From: Syntrophus buswellii
GTDB taxonomy: Bacteria > Desulfobacterota > Syntrophia > Syntrophales > Syntrophaceae
Direction of reading: 5' to 3'
Assembly (NCBI RefSeq): GCF_046097065.1
Contig: NZ_CP175563.1
Coordinates: 2,170,001-2,234,000, forward strand
Length of the DNA: 64,000 nt
Of the stretch, positions 52,450-61,269 are shown piece by piece. The notes beneath the pieces were generated by a model. That model was not told where the DNA came from and did no database searches. It was given only the letters and a program-made list of their open reading frames with translations. The position numbers and the translations under genes are program-made. Position 1 is the first letter of the stretch. The number at the start of each line of letters is the position of its first letter.

Positions 52450-53421
52450 TTACCGGTCTCTGCCCTTCCCCGAATCGGAGATTTCCACCAGCTCCAGGGG
52501 ATAGGGCTGAAGAAAGGTCTGCCCCAGGAGATAGTTATTCTTATACCGGATGGACCAGGCCCGTAGGATGTGAAGTAGGACGCTCAGGGGAATCCGTTCG
52601 TCCCGGTACTCTTCGATGCTCTCCAGGAAGAAGGCCTTTTCCTCCTTCGAGAGCACTTCCGAGAACCCGCCGAAGGCGTGCAGCAGGACATTGATCATCG
52701 CCGTAAAACGCGGCGGGTGGGCCAGCGCCCGTTCCAGGTGCTCTTCGTAGCAGGTTACGACCGTCTTCCAATCGGCTTTCTCGTGGTTGGCGACGATTTT
52801 GCCGGCAAGGCGCATCTGTGCCTGGTTGTACCCCATGAGCAGGAGTTTCTGGGCCGAATGGAAATTCACCAGCCCCTGGATGGTCCCATTGGCCTTCACC
52901 TCGCGAAAACGGGCGAAGAGAAAAATCCGGGATAGAAAATGCTCCCGGATCGAAAAATTGCGGATCCGCCCTTCATCCTCAACAGGCAGCCCGGCAAAGC
53001 GCTCCTGGACGGCGTCGCCAAAAAACCCGCGCCCCTTGAAAGTGCGCGCCCCCTCTTCAAAGCCGTCGTGGATTTTGGCGTCTCCCACCCCGCAGGAAGG
53101 CGAACGGCTTTTCAGAAAAAATCCGTCCACTTGCGCCAGGGAATCGAGGAAGGTCTCGACGAAGCTCTGCATCGGCCCGGAAAAGTCCTTTCCCGTGGCC
53201 GGCTGATACAGGGCCTTTTTCCCACTGTCGAAGACGATCCGGATGGGCTTGCGCGGCACGCCCAACCCGATCTCCACTTCGGGGCAGACAGGCAGGAACG
53301 TCACATGGGCCTTGAGCTTTTCCACAAAGGGCGTATCGATTTTCGAGCCGTCATAGCGGCAGGAATCAAAGCCCAGGCATTTGCTGACCACAACGACGGG
53401 TTTCGGAAAGCTTCCCGGCAT
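52450..53421 (-). CDS. DUF523-DUF1722 (YbgA-like) fusion protein
   Basis: A 323-residue protein. The N-terminal DUF523 domain (about 1-150) has the cysteines VVSKCLGFDSCRYDG, LPVCPEVEIGLGVPR and KSRSPSCG; related single-domain TudS proteins are iron-sulfur thiouracil desulfidases. The C-terminal DUF1722 domain (about 195-310) has VNFHSAQKLLLMGYNQ and NVLLHAFGGFSEVLS. A desulfidase-type role is inference. Ribosome site AGGAGGG. It lies directly downstream of the cobA-hemD gene, 80 bases away. Confidence 0.88.
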   Translation of the reverse strand: MPGSFPKPVVVVSKCLGFDSCRYDGSKIDTPFVEKLKAHVTFLPVCPEVEIGLGVPRKPIRIVFDSGKKALYQPATGKDFSGPMQSFVETFLDSLAQVDGFFLKSRSPSCGVGDAKIHDGFEEGARTFKGRGFFGDAVQERFAGLPVEDEGRIRNFSIREHFLSRIFLFARFREVKANGTIQGLVNFHSAQKLLLMGYNQAQMRLAGKIVANHEKADWKTVVTCYEEHLERALAHPPRFTAMINVLLHAFGGFSEVLSKEEKAFFLESIEEYRDERIPLSVLLHILRAWSIRYKNNYLLGQTFLQPYPLELVEISDSGKGRDR

Positions 53422-53501
53422 GGCTGTATCCCTCCTAATGGACCCTGCGGTCCTTTATCGAGCAACAAGATATGAACAGAAACTGGAGAATGCTCCAGCA
53501 T

Positions 53502-55022
53502 TCAACCTCTGGCAAAAAAGTCTTTGAGCGACTCCACGAGGCCCGGAACGGTGTACGCCTCCTGTAGGATATCCACGGGCAGGCCGGCTTTCCTGGCGGC
53601 GGCGGCCGTCACGGGTCCGATGCAGGCCACCCGGATGCCCGCGGGGATGGGAAGAAAATCCGGCCCCATGATCTCCAGGAAATTGGTCACCGTGGAGGGG
53701 CTCGTAAAGGTGAGGACATCCACACGCCCCAGGGCGATCTGCTCCGCCAGTTCCGCCGCTTTCCGGCCGGAGTTCACCGTTCGGTAGGCCGTCACAACAT
53801 CCACGGAGGCTCCCCTGCGGGCCAGCTCATTCGGAATGACATCGCGGGCCTTCTCCGCCCGGGGGAGGAGAATCCGCTGCCCGGAAAGGTCGTAGCGCTC
53901 GAAGGCCGCTACGACGCCCTCGGAGAGATAGGTCTCCGGGACCAGGTCGACGCGGAGGCCCTGGCCTTCAAGAACCGCCGCCGTGGCGGGACCGATGGTG
54001 CAGAGCCGTATTCCCTTCAGATCCCGCAGATCCTTGCCGGCGGCCCGCAGCCGCTCCAGGAAATGATGGACGCCGTTGGCGCTGGTGAATATCAGCCAGG
54101 CATACGTCTCCAGGCGCTGGATCGCCGCATCCAGTTCATCCCAGCTTTCCGGGGGGGCGATCCGGATGGTGGGGAACGAAACGACCCGCGCCCCGGCATC
54201 CCGCAGCAGGGCGGCCATGGAAGCCGCCTGGGGTTCAGGTCGGGTGATCACGACGCCCTTTCCGAAGAGGGGCTGCGTCTCGAACCAGTTCAGATCTTTC
54301 CGCAGGCCGACGACTCCGCCGACCACCAGGATGGCCGGCGGCTTGAATCCAGCGGCTTCGGCCCGTTCGGCGATATCGGCCAGCGTACCGGTCAGGGTCT
54401 CCTGATCCACCGTCGTTCCCCAGCGGATCATGGCCGCCGGGGTGTCCGGTTTTTTACCCCGGGCAACCAGGCTGGCCGCGATCTGGGGCAGATTGCGGAC
54501 CCCCATGAGAAAAACCAGCGTACCCATGCCGGCCAGGGACTTCCAGTCGATCTCGCTCTGCTCTTTCAGGGGATCTTCATGGCCGGTCACGAAGGCCACG
54601 GATGCCGTGAAGCGGCGATGCGTCAGGGGGATTCCCGCATAGGCAGGAACGGAGATTGCCGACGTGACGCCGGGAACGACTTCAAAGGGGATGCCCGCCC
54701 GGGCCAGCTCTTCCGCCTCCTCCCCGCCGCGCCCGAAGACAAAGGGATCGCCGCCCTTCAGACGGGCCACCACACGCCCCGAACCGGCTTCCTCCAAGAG
54801 CCTTTGGTTGATTTCCGCCTGCGACAGGGTATGCCGGCCCCCTTCCTTTCCCGCATAGATGAGGCGAGCATCCCTGCGCGCCATGTCGAGAAGTTCGGGG
54901 CTGATCAGATGGTCGTAGATCACCACCTCCGCTTCCTGGAGGCATTTCGCTCCCTTCAACGTCATCAGGCCCGGATCTCCCGGTCCCGCACCAATAATAT
55001 AGACTTTTCCCTTCCTGCTCAT
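53502..55022 (-). CDS. cobA-hemD: Uroporphyrinogen-III C-methyltransferase/uroporphyrinogen-III synthase fusion
   Basis: A 506-residue bifunctional enzyme. N-terminal CobA/SumT (about 1-245): YIIGAGPGDPGLMTLKGA, EVVIYDHLIS, VARLKGGDPFVFGRGGEE, GIPLTHRR, VFLMGV and MIRWGT. C-terminal HemD (about 255-505): GKGVVITRPEPQAASMAALL, WLIFTSANGVHHFL, and DVLTFTSPSTVTNFLE. It closes the uroporphyrinogen ring and methylates it to precorrin-2, sending flux to siroheme. This fusion is common in Firmicutes and deltaproteobacteria. Follows hemC by 56 bases. Confidence 0.96.
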   Translation of the reverse strand: MSRKGKVYIIGAGPGDPGLMTLKGAKCLQEAEVVIYDHLISPELLDMARRDARLIYAGKEGGRHTLSQAEINQRLLEEAGSGRVVARLKGGDPFVFGRGGEEAEELARAGIPFEVVPGVTSAISVPAYAGIPLTHRRFTASVAFVTGHEDPLKEQSEIDWKSLAGMGTLVFLMGVRNLPQIAASLVARGKKPDTPAAMIRWGTTVDQETLTGTLADIAERAEAAGFKPPAILVVGGVVGLRKDLNWFETQPLFGKGVVITRPEPQAASMAALLRDAGARVVSFPTIRIAPPESWDELDAAIQRLETYAWLIFTSANGVHHFLERLRAAGKDLRDLKGIRLCTIGPATAAVLEGQGLRVDLVPETYLSEGVVAAFERYDLSGQRILLPRAEKARDVIPNELARRGASVDVVTAYRTVNSGRKAAELAEQIALGRVDVLTFTSPSTVTNFLEIMGPDFLPIPAGIRVACIGPVTAAAARKAGLPVDILQEAYTVPGLVESLKDFFARG

Positions 55023-55078
55023 AACATGATCATCTCTGCTTTCTTTCGTTACCGGGGCCTGATCAAATGAGGCCCGTT

Positions 55079-56011
55079 TCAGGGCTGCCCGCTGTTCAAC
55101 GCAGACAGAAGAATGCGCCCGCCCCCGTCCAGAAGGGCATCGGCCAGTTCTGTTCCCAGGTCGGCGGCGTCTGCCGCCTTTCCCTGAAGTTCATGGCGGA
55201 TCATCTTTCCCTTCTCCAGGCTTCCCACGAGCCCCCGGATGGTCAGGGAGCCCTCCCGCTCCTCGGCAAAGGCAGCCACGGGCAGGGAACAGCCGCCGCC
55301 CAGGCGCCTCAGAAAGGCCCGTTCCGCCGTCACCTCCCGCCGCGTCCGTTCGTCTTCCAGGAAGGCGAGGCCGGCGTCCAGATCCTCTTCGCCGCAGCGG
55401 GTTTCCAGGCAGAGAACCCCCTGCCCCACCGCCGGCAGCATTTTTTCCGCCGGGATAAACTGCGTCACCTGCCCGGCCCATCCCATCCGGCGGATGCCCG
55501 CCGCAGCCACGACGATTCCGTCGAGATCCCCCGACGTCACCTTCCGGATCCGCGTGTCCAGGTTGCCGCGGATCGGCAGGATCTCCAGATCGGGCCGCCA
55601 GGAGCTCAACTGAACGATCCGGCGAAGGGAGCCTGTCCCGATTCGCGCCCCCGCAGGCAGCTCACCGATCCCAAGCCCCGTCCCGGAGATGAGGACATCC
55701 CTCGGGTCCTCGCGCAACGGGACCGCGGCAATCCTGAGCCCCTCAGGCAGTTCGGCAGGCAGATCCTTCATGCTGTGGACGGCCAGGTCGACTGTCCCGG
55801 CCAGCAGGGCCTCTTCGATTTCCTTAATAAAGAGTCCTTTGCCTCCGATCCTGGCCAGGGGCACATCCTTCTGGATATCGCCGCTGGTCCTGATCACCAC
55901 CACCTCAATCCGCATCGCTGGATAGTGACGCTGCAGAAGCGCCGCGATCTGCCGCGTCTGAGTCAGGGCCAGGGCACTCCCCCTTGTTCCGATGTTCAGT
56001 TTCTCTCGAAT
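55079..56011 (-). CDS. hemC: Hydroxymethylbilane synthase (HemC), probable ATT start
   Basis: A 310-residue enzyme that polymerises four porphobilinogens, carrying a dipyrromethane cofactor on a Cys (GGGCSLPVAAFA). The N-terminal KLNIGTRGSALALTQTR, essential to the fold, lies upstream of the first ATG (55915), which would start inside the domain. In-frame ATG/GTG/TTG codons are absent upstream. The best start is ATT 56011-56009, giving MREKLNIGTRGS with the strong GGGGAGGGG site seven bases before it; CTG 55999 is a weaker alternative. Other motifs: VHSMKDLP, GTGSLRR and RGNLDTR. Gap to hemA 18 bases. Confidence 0.93.
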   Translation of the reverse strand: MREKLNIGTRGSALALTQTRQIAALLQRHYPAMRIEVVVIRTSGDIQKDVPLARIGGKGLFIKEIEEALLAGTVDLAVHSMKDLPAELPEGLRIAAVPLREDPRDVLISGTGLGIGELPAGARIGTGSLRRIVQLSSWRPDLEILPIRGNLDTRIRKVTSGDLDGIVVAAAGIRRMGWAGQVTQFIPAEKMLPAVGQGVLCLETRCGEEDLDAGLAFLEDERTRREVTAERAFLRRLGGGCSLPVAAFAEEREGSLTIRGLVGSLEKGKMIRHELQGKAADAADLGTELADALLDGGGRILLSALNSGQP

Positions 56012-56029
56012 GTGCGTTCCCCTCCCCTT

Positions 56030-57301
56030 CTATTTTTCCAGCTTGAACAGCCGCCTCAGGGCGGCGGCGTACGCGAGGCCGTTCCGGTTCCGGCTCTCCT
56101 CCCGGAGGCACGCCGTGGGTTCATGAAGGATTTTGTTGACGACGGAAGAAACCAGGCTTTCAACATGATTCTGGTCGCTTTCGCTGAGCGCCTGTCGCCA
56201 CGAGGCGGACTTTTCCAGTTCGGCTTTCATGATCCCTTCGATCTTCTCCCGGAACCGCACGATGGTGGGCACCACTTCCAGGCTGGAAATCCAGTCCAGG
56301 TGGTTCTGAATCTCCTCCTCGAGGATGATCTCGGCCTTGGCCGCTTCCCTCTCGCGGAGGTGGCGGTTTTCATCCACCAGCTCCTGAAGATGATCGATAT
56401 TGTAGAGATAGACGTTGTCAATTTCCCCGGCCGACGGCTCGATGTCCCGGGGAACGGCGATGTCGATAAGAAAGAGAAAGCGGTTTTTCCTCCGGTGCAG
56501 GGCGGAGGCAACCATTTCCCGGGTCAACACATAATCGGGCGCGCCGGTGGAGCTGATCGCGATGTCCACTTTTTTCAGAACTTCCGGAATCTGCTCCAGG
56601 GAAACAGCCGTTCCCTCGAAGAGGCCGGCGATTTCCTCGGCCCGCGCATACGTCCGGTTGGCGACGAAGATGGTTGAAATACCCTGCTTCAACAGGTGGC
56701 GGGCCGCAAGTTCCGACATCTCCCCCGCCCCCACCAGAAGGATCGCCTTCCCCTCCAGCCTCCCGAAGATCTTCTTCGCCAGTTCAACCGCCGCAAACCC
56801 GACGGACACGGCATTGTCGGCAATGCCCGTTTCCGTTCTCACCCGCTTGGCCGCCTGGAAGGCATGGTGGAGAATCCGGTTCAGCATCATCCCCGTCGCC
56901 TTTTGCTCCACAGCGACGCGATAGGCCTCCTTGACCTGACCGAGAATCTGCGCCTCTCCCATGACCAGGGAATCCAGGCTCGATGCCACGCGGAAAAGAT
57001 GGCGCACAGCCTCCGCATCGGAAAAGGCGTACAGGCAGCGCTCCAGTTCAGAAAGGGTAATCTTCGCCCGCTCGGCGAGCAGGGCCTTCAACCCTTCCCC
57101 GGCCTCCCGCTCCGCCTGGTCCGGCGTGCAGACCAGCACCTCCACACGATTGCACGTGGCCAGATAGAGGGCTTCCCGAACCGACGGCATCTGCCGGAGC
57201 CGCTCCAGGGGATGACCGGAATTTTCGCAGGACAGAGAAAGGCGCTCCCGGATCGCCAGGGGAGACGTTTTATGACTCATGCCGATAAGAAGAATGCCCA
57301 T
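56030..57301 (-). CDS. hemA: Glutamyl-tRNA reductase
   Basis: A 423-residue enzyme that reduces glutamyl-tRNA to glutamate-1-semialdehyde, the first committed step of the C5 pathway. Start MGILLIGMSHKTSPLAIRERL, catalytic Cys in YLATCNRVEV, SLDSLVMGEAQILGQVKEAY, the NADPH site ILLVGAGEMSELAARHL, ISSTGAPDYV, and the C-terminal dimerisation helices. ATG 57301 lies four bases after the ccsA-like stop; the open frame to 57349 would overlap that gene. The partner gene hemL is not in the window. Confidence 0.97.
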   Translation of the reverse strand: MGILLIGMSHKTSPLAIRERLSLSCENSGHPLERLRQMPSVREALYLATCNRVEVLVCTPDQAEREAGEGLKALLAERAKITLSELERCLYAFSDAEAVRHLFRVASSLDSLVMGEAQILGQVKEAYRVAVEQKATGMMLNRILHHAFQAAKRVRTETGIADNAVSVGFAAVELAKKIFGRLEGKAILLVGAGEMSELAARHLLKQGISTIFVANRTYARAEEIAGLFEGTAVSLEQIPEVLKKVDIAISSTGAPDYVLTREMVASALHRRKNRFLFLIDIAVPRDIEPSAGEIDNVYLYNIDHLQELVDENRHLREREAAKAEIILEEEIQNHLDWISSLEVVPTIVRFREKIEGIMKAELEKSASWRQALSESDQNHVESLVSSVVNKILHEPTACLREESRNRNGLAYAAALRRLFKLEK

Positions 57302-57305
57302 GATT

Positions 57306-58121
57306 TCAAACAAACCGGTGGATCGTCGGGAAGAGGTTCTTTCCCACAAGAAAGGCCGTCAGGAAAAAGAGGAAGGCCAACAGCGAAAACACGGCGGTTT
57401 TGTGCCCCTTCCAGCCGATGGCCAGGCGCTGGTGAAGCAGCACGGCATAAGTCCCCCAGACGGCCAGGGTCCAGACCTGTTTCGGATCCCACTGCCAGGA
57501 GCTTCCCCAGACCACTCGAGCCCAGAAGGCCCCCATGAGGACTCCCAATGTGAGCAGGGGGAACCCCCAGAGAAGGCAGAGGTGATTGATCCGATCCAGA
57601 TCCCCCAGGGAAGGGAGGATTGAACTGACGCGCCGGGCCTTTTTCCGCTTGAGGAAATGATCCTGCAGCAGATACATGGCTCCCGCACATGAGGCTAGGG
57701 CGAAGAGGGCCTCTCCGGTTAAGGAAAGGAGAACATGCACCGGCACGAGGGTCCCCTTCAGAACGGCGGGCATCACCGCCACGGACCCGATCCCGCGGCT
57801 GGCATAGATCATCATCAGCAGCACAACGGGAGAAACGAACGCCCCCAGGACCACCGTCCGGGTCCGGAATTGAAAAAAGATGAAGATCCCGGCCATGATC
57901 CAGGCGAATAAATTGAGGACTTCATGGTAACCCAGGATCGGGATGTGCCCCCTTTCAACGATTCTGAAAAGAAGAAACAGGGAATGAAAGCCGAACGCGG
58001 CGCTCATCAGCCAAAGGCTCGCCCTTGCAATCCGGACCCGCTTCCCCAGAATGGAAGTCACGTAGCCCAGTGTACTCAACAGATAGGCGCAAAAGGCCGC
58101 TTTGAAAAGAAAGGGTGTCAT
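57306..58121 (-). CDS. CcsA/HemX-like cytochrome c assembly membrane protein
   Basis: A 271-residue integral membrane protein with about eight helices and the tryptophan-rich heme-handling motif WGSSWQWDPKQVW. Members act in system II cytochrome c maturation (CcsA/CcsB) or, when next to hemA, are called HemX and affect glutamyl-tRNA reductase level. Its place between the sirC-like and hemA genes fits the HemX pattern; which role applies cannot be decided. Overlaps the preceding gene by four bases. Confidence 0.9.
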   Translation of the reverse strand: MTPFLFKAAFCAYLLSTLGYVTSILGKRVRIARASLWLMSAAFGFHSLFLLFRIVERGHIPILGYHEVLNLFAWIMAGIFIFFQFRTRTVVLGAFVSPVVLLMMIYASRGIGSVAVMPAVLKGTLVPVHVLLSLTGEALFALASCAGAMYLLQDHFLKRKKARRVSSILPSLGDLDRINHLCLLWGFPLLTLGVLMGAFWARVVWGSSWQWDPKQVWTLAVWGTYAVLLHQRLAIGWKGHKTAVFSLLAFLFFLTAFLVGKNLFPTIHRFV

Positions 58122-58768
58122 GGCTCGTTCCGTTCCAGATCCTCCCCGGCAAGACGGCGGATTTTCTCGTCGGCTGCGGCCCGGTCTCCCTTTCGCAGGT
58201 GCTCCAGGATGTCTGAAAAGACAATGGCCTCGAAAACCTTTTGATTCTCCTCCGAAGGATGTCCCTTCGCCAATCTCCGCTTCCGGAGCTCCCCAAGCAT
58301 GTCAAGGAGCTCCCGGTACTCCGGCCCGTATTGGCGCTCCAGTTCCTGGCGCAGGCGTTTGGCCAGGGCAGGGCTCTTTCCAGCCGTGGAGATGGCGACG
58401 CTCAAATCCCCCTGTTCCGCAATGGCAGGAAGGATGAAATCGCAGCGCTCCGGATCATCCACTACATTGATCGGTATCCCGCGCTTCCTGCAATCCTGCA
58501 TCACCTGCTCGTTGACGGCCCTGTCGTCTGTGGCGCAGATCACCATGAACGCGCCATCCAGGCAGGATGGGGAATACCGGCCAACCTGGCATTGGATCCG
58601 CCCCTCCTTCTGCAGAGTTTGCAGCCCCCCGGAAAGGCATTCGCCGACCACGCGGACAGCGGCGTCACATTCGAGAAGCCGCCGGACCTTGCGTTCGGCA
58701 ACGCCCCCACCACCAACGACAAGGCAGATTTTCTCTCTCAAATCAAAAAAAACGGGATAGTATTTCAT
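58118..58768 (-). CDS. Precorrin-2 dehydrogenase (SirC/CysG N-terminal type)
   Basis: A 216-residue NAD-dependent enzyme oxidising precorrin-2 to sirohydrochlorin. MKYYPVFFDLREKICLVVGGGGVAERKVRRLLE, ICATDD, INVVDDPERCDFILPAIAEQGDLSVAISTAGKSPALAKRLR and the dimerisation helix are diagnostic. A separate chelatase may be needed, or the protein may be bifunctional like Met8. Start ATG 58768 fits the family start; ATG 58795 also possible. First gene of the sirC-ccsA-hemA-hemC-cobAhemD unit. Confidence 0.93.
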   Translation of the reverse strand: MKYYPVFFDLREKICLVVGGGGVAERKVRRLLECDAAVRVVGECLSGGLQTLQKEGRIQCQVGRYSPSCLDGAFMVICATDDRAVNEQVMQDCRKRGIPINVVDDPERCDFILPAIAEQGDLSVAISTAGKSPALAKRLRQELERQYGPEYRELLDMLGELRKRRLAKGHPSEENQKVFEAIVFSDILEHLRKGDRAAADEKIRRLAGEDLERNEP

Positions 58769-58838
58769 CTGGAAGACAAACCCTGATACCTGCATTCTAT
58801 TAAGAACGGAGAGTGAACGCTATCATGATGGCCATGAA

Positions 58839-58857
58839 ATTTCAAGCCGCTTGAAAT
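58839..58857. promoter_or_regulatory. Palindrome between divergent sirC-like and prmA genes
   Basis: ATTTCAAG and CTTGAAAT flank CCG, a perfect 8-bp inverted repeat with a 3-base centre. It lies midway in the 213-base divergent region, so it could be an operator for a dimeric regulator; no T-run suggests a terminator. Confidence 0.4.
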
Positions 58858-58981
58858 ATCGACGGAAAGGGGTTATAAATCAGCACGCTTGTTTTGCCGG
58901 AAGGCTGTTCGGATGCGGAACAGATCGTCCGGGATGTTATCGAGGGAAGGGTTTTTCCAGTCCATTTCAGGAGGCCGAACC

Positions 58982-59941
58982 ATGGCGAGCCGCACCGCAA
59001 AGGACGCGGGCAACAAGGGAAAATGGTTGAAAATCGTGCTGTCTTCTCCACCCGAGCTGGTGGACGCGCTATCCAATTTTGTAACGGAATTGGGAGCTGA
59101 AGGCGTTTACCAGGAAGAGAATAAGATCCAGTCGTCCGGCGACTTTCCTGGAGCGGCCTCGAAGGAATCGGTAAATGCCTATCTCCCCTTTGACGTTCGC
59201 CTGGAAACCCGCGTCTCTTCGCTTAAATCGTACCTTGAGAGCCTCTCCCAGATCTTCCCCGAGCTCGATGCCCCGGAACTGGCCACGGAGATCATCACGG
59301 ACCCGGACTGGGGGGAGCAGTGGAAAAAGTACTTCAAACCGCTCCGGGTCAGTCGAGGAATCGTCATCAAGCCGACCTGGGAGCGCTACACCCCCCAGGG
59401 GCGGGATACCGTCATCGAAATCGATCCCGGAATGGCCTTCGGGACGGGCCAGCATGCCTCCACGCGGATGTGCCTGGAAGCCCTGGAAACTCTTATTCTC
59501 ACGCACCGCTTTCCGGAACCTCTGAACGTTCTGGATGTGGGTACCGGAACAGGCATCCTGGGCATTGCCTGCGCAAAGCTGGGGGCGGAACGGGTCCTTT
59601 GCGTGGACATCGACCCGAAAGCAACGGAAATCGCGATGGAAAACATCATCATCAATTCCGTGGGCGACCGGGTTTCCGTCACCCAGGAGGAAATAAGCAC
59701 CCTGAAGGACACCTACAACCTGATTGTCGCCAACCTGACGGCCAAACTGCTGATCAAACTCAAGAAAACGCTGACATCCCTCCTGCGCCCGGGAGGTTAC
59801 CTGATCATCTCCGGAATCATCGATCAGAACCAGAGTGACATTGAAGCCCATTTTTTCCGTGAACCCCTGAAACTCTTATCCAGCCTGTCGGAAAAGGAAT
59901 GGGTCTGTTATGTGCTGAAAAAAGAGACGAATCAGCCGTGA
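58982..59941 (+). CDS. prmA: Ribosomal protein L11 methyltransferase
   Basis: A 319-residue SAM-dependent enzyme trimethylating L11. N-terminal L11-binding domain (KWLKIVLSSPPELVDALSNFV, DWGEQWKKYFKPLRV), EIDPGMAFGTGQHASTRMCLEAL, SAM motif VLDVGTGTGILGIACAKLG and VANLTAKLLIKL. Start ATG 58982 has AGGAGG seven bases upstream; the frame from 58889 is not supported. Overlaps rsmE by four bases, a common prmA-rsmE pairing. Confidence 0.96.
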   Translation: MASRTAKDAGNKGKWLKIVLSSPPELVDALSNFVTELGAEGVYQEENKIQSSGDFPGAASKESVNAYLPFDVRLETRVSSLKSYLESLSQIFPELDAPELATEIITDPDWGEQWKKYFKPLRVSRGIVIKPTWERYTPQGRDTVIEIDPGMAFGTGQHASTRMCLEALETLILTHRFPEPLNVLDVGTGTGILGIACAKLGAERVLCVDIDPKATEIAMENIIINSVGDRVSVTQEEISTLKDTYNLIVANLTAKLLIKLKKTLTSLLRPGGYLIISGIIDQNQSDIEAHFFREPLKLLSSLSEKEWVCYVLKKETNQP

Positions 59942-60696
59942 CCCTCCCCAGGCTATATTACCCGGGACCTTTGTCCGTGGGCAGCTGCTGTGTTCTGGTT
60001 GAAGATGATCTCCATTATGTGCGCTCGGTAATGCGGATGAGGGCGGACGACAGGCTTACCCTGTTTGACGGCACGGGCCGGGATCACTCCGCCGTCATCG
60101 TCACCATCTCCGCTGAGCAGGCCCTTGTGGAAATTCTCGACACGAATGCTGCAGCGGACAGGCCCGCTCGTATCACCCTTATCCAGGCGCTTCCCAAGGC
60201 TCAGAAAATGGATTTCATTGTCCAGAAAGCCACGGAGCTGGGTGTCGATGAGATTCGGCCCTTTTCCTCCGAGCGATCCGTTCCGATATTGGGCCCGGAA
60301 AAGGCGCTTCATAAAATCAATCGATGGCGCAAGATCGCCCGGGAAGCGGCAAAGCAGTGCCGCCGCTGTGATGTGCCGGCGATAACGGAAATTCAGGATT
60401 TTACAGACATGCTGAAGGCTTCTGAACCGGATGCGGCCAAACTGATCTTCTGGGAAGAGGAATCCCGCCTGGGGTTGAAAAAGGCGTTGCAGCGTTTTTC
60501 CGGAGCCCGCGATTTTTCCTTTCTCGTGGGACCGGAGGGAGGGCTGACCCCGGAAGAAGTTGAACAGGCAAGGACATCGGGGTTTGTTTCCGTCGGCCTC
60601 GGAAAACAAATCCTCAAACTGGAAACAGCGGCCATTGCCATCCTGGCCATTCTCCAATATGAGGCAGGCCTGTTTGACGCTTTCTCCGAAAAGTAA
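59938..60696 (+). CDS. rsmE: 16S rRNA (uracil1498-N3)-methyltransferase
   Basis: A 252-residue SPOUT methyltransferase acting on 16S rRNA. PUA-like start RLYYPGPLS and VRSVMRMRADDRLTLFDG, then QALPKAQKMDFIVQKATELGV, ERSV, RWRKIAREAAKQCRR, and the knot VGPEGGLTPEEVEQA with LGKQILKLETAAIAIL. GTG start overlaps the prmA stop (GTGA). Confidence 0.95.
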   Translation: MTLPRLYYPGPLSVGSCCVLVEDDLHYVRSVMRMRADDRLTLFDGTGRDHSAVIVTISAEQALVEILDTNAAADRPARITLIQALPKAQKMDFIVQKATELGVDEIRPFSSERSVPILGPEKALHKINRWRKIAREAAKQCRRCDVPAITEIQDFTDMLKASEPDAAKLIFWEEESRLGLKKALQRFSGARDFSFLVGPEGGLTPEEVEQARTSGFVSVGLGKQILKLETAAIAILAILQYEAGLFDAFSEK

Positions 60697-60729
60697 AAAT
60701 CTGACAACAATCTTTCAAGGAACAGCACC

Positions 60730-61197
60730 ATGACTTCTTACCGGTATGGAGGATTCTGGAAAAGGGCCATGGCCTTTTTCGTGGACAAGATCATCCTTTT
60801 TGTTATCTGCCTTCTCTTCTTTCTGGTCGGCCTGTCCGGCCTCAGCGCGGGGTTTAACGGCCTGGAGCCGGAAAAAACCCTGGGGCGTTTTGCCCTGATC
60901 TATTACTTGACGACCCAACTCCTGGGGATGCTCTATTTCACCTATTTTCACGGCATATCCGGCCGGACGCCGGGAAAGATGCTCTTCGGCCTCCAGGTCA
61001 TCCAGTCCTCCGGCGAAAAGATGACCCTCGGCATCGCTTTTCTCCGCTGGGTGGGCTCCATTTTTTCCGGATTGATTCTATTCCTTGGGTTCCTCTGGAT
61101 AATGTTTGACAGTAGAAAGCAGGGCTGGCATGACAAAATTGCCGGAACCCTGGTCATTCACCGGAATGACGAACCATCCACCCCTGAAGGAGATTAA
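60730..61197 (+). CDS. RDD family membrane protein
   Basis: A 155-residue protein with three to four transmembrane helices. The RDD-type start YRYGGFWKRAMAFFVDKIIL, the middle GRTPGKMLFGLQV and the DSRKQGWHDKIAGTLVI end are typical of the family. Function is unclear; some members are linked to transport or cation resistance. Follows rsmE by 33 bases. Confidence 0.88.
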   Translation: MTSYRYGGFWKRAMAFFVDKIILFVICLLFFLVGLSGLSAGFNGLEPEKTLGRFALIYYLTTQLLGMLYFTYFHGISGRTPGKMLFGLQVIQSSGEKMTLGIAFLRWVGSIFSGLILFLGFLWIMFDSRKQGWHDKIAGTLVIHRNDEPSTPEGD

Positions 61198-61205
61198 AAA
61201 AGGCC

Positions 61206-61232
61206 TTGACAAACCAGGGCACATCCTATAAT
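61206..61232 (+). promoter_or_regulatory. Promoter of tRNA-Phe
   Basis: TTGACA at 61206-61211 and TATAAT at 61227-61232, both consensus, with a short 15-base spacer. The tRNA starts 38 bases later. Confidence 0.65.
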
Positions 61233-61269
61233 CAGTCACTCAGTTTTCAAACCACTCCGACATCAGGTT

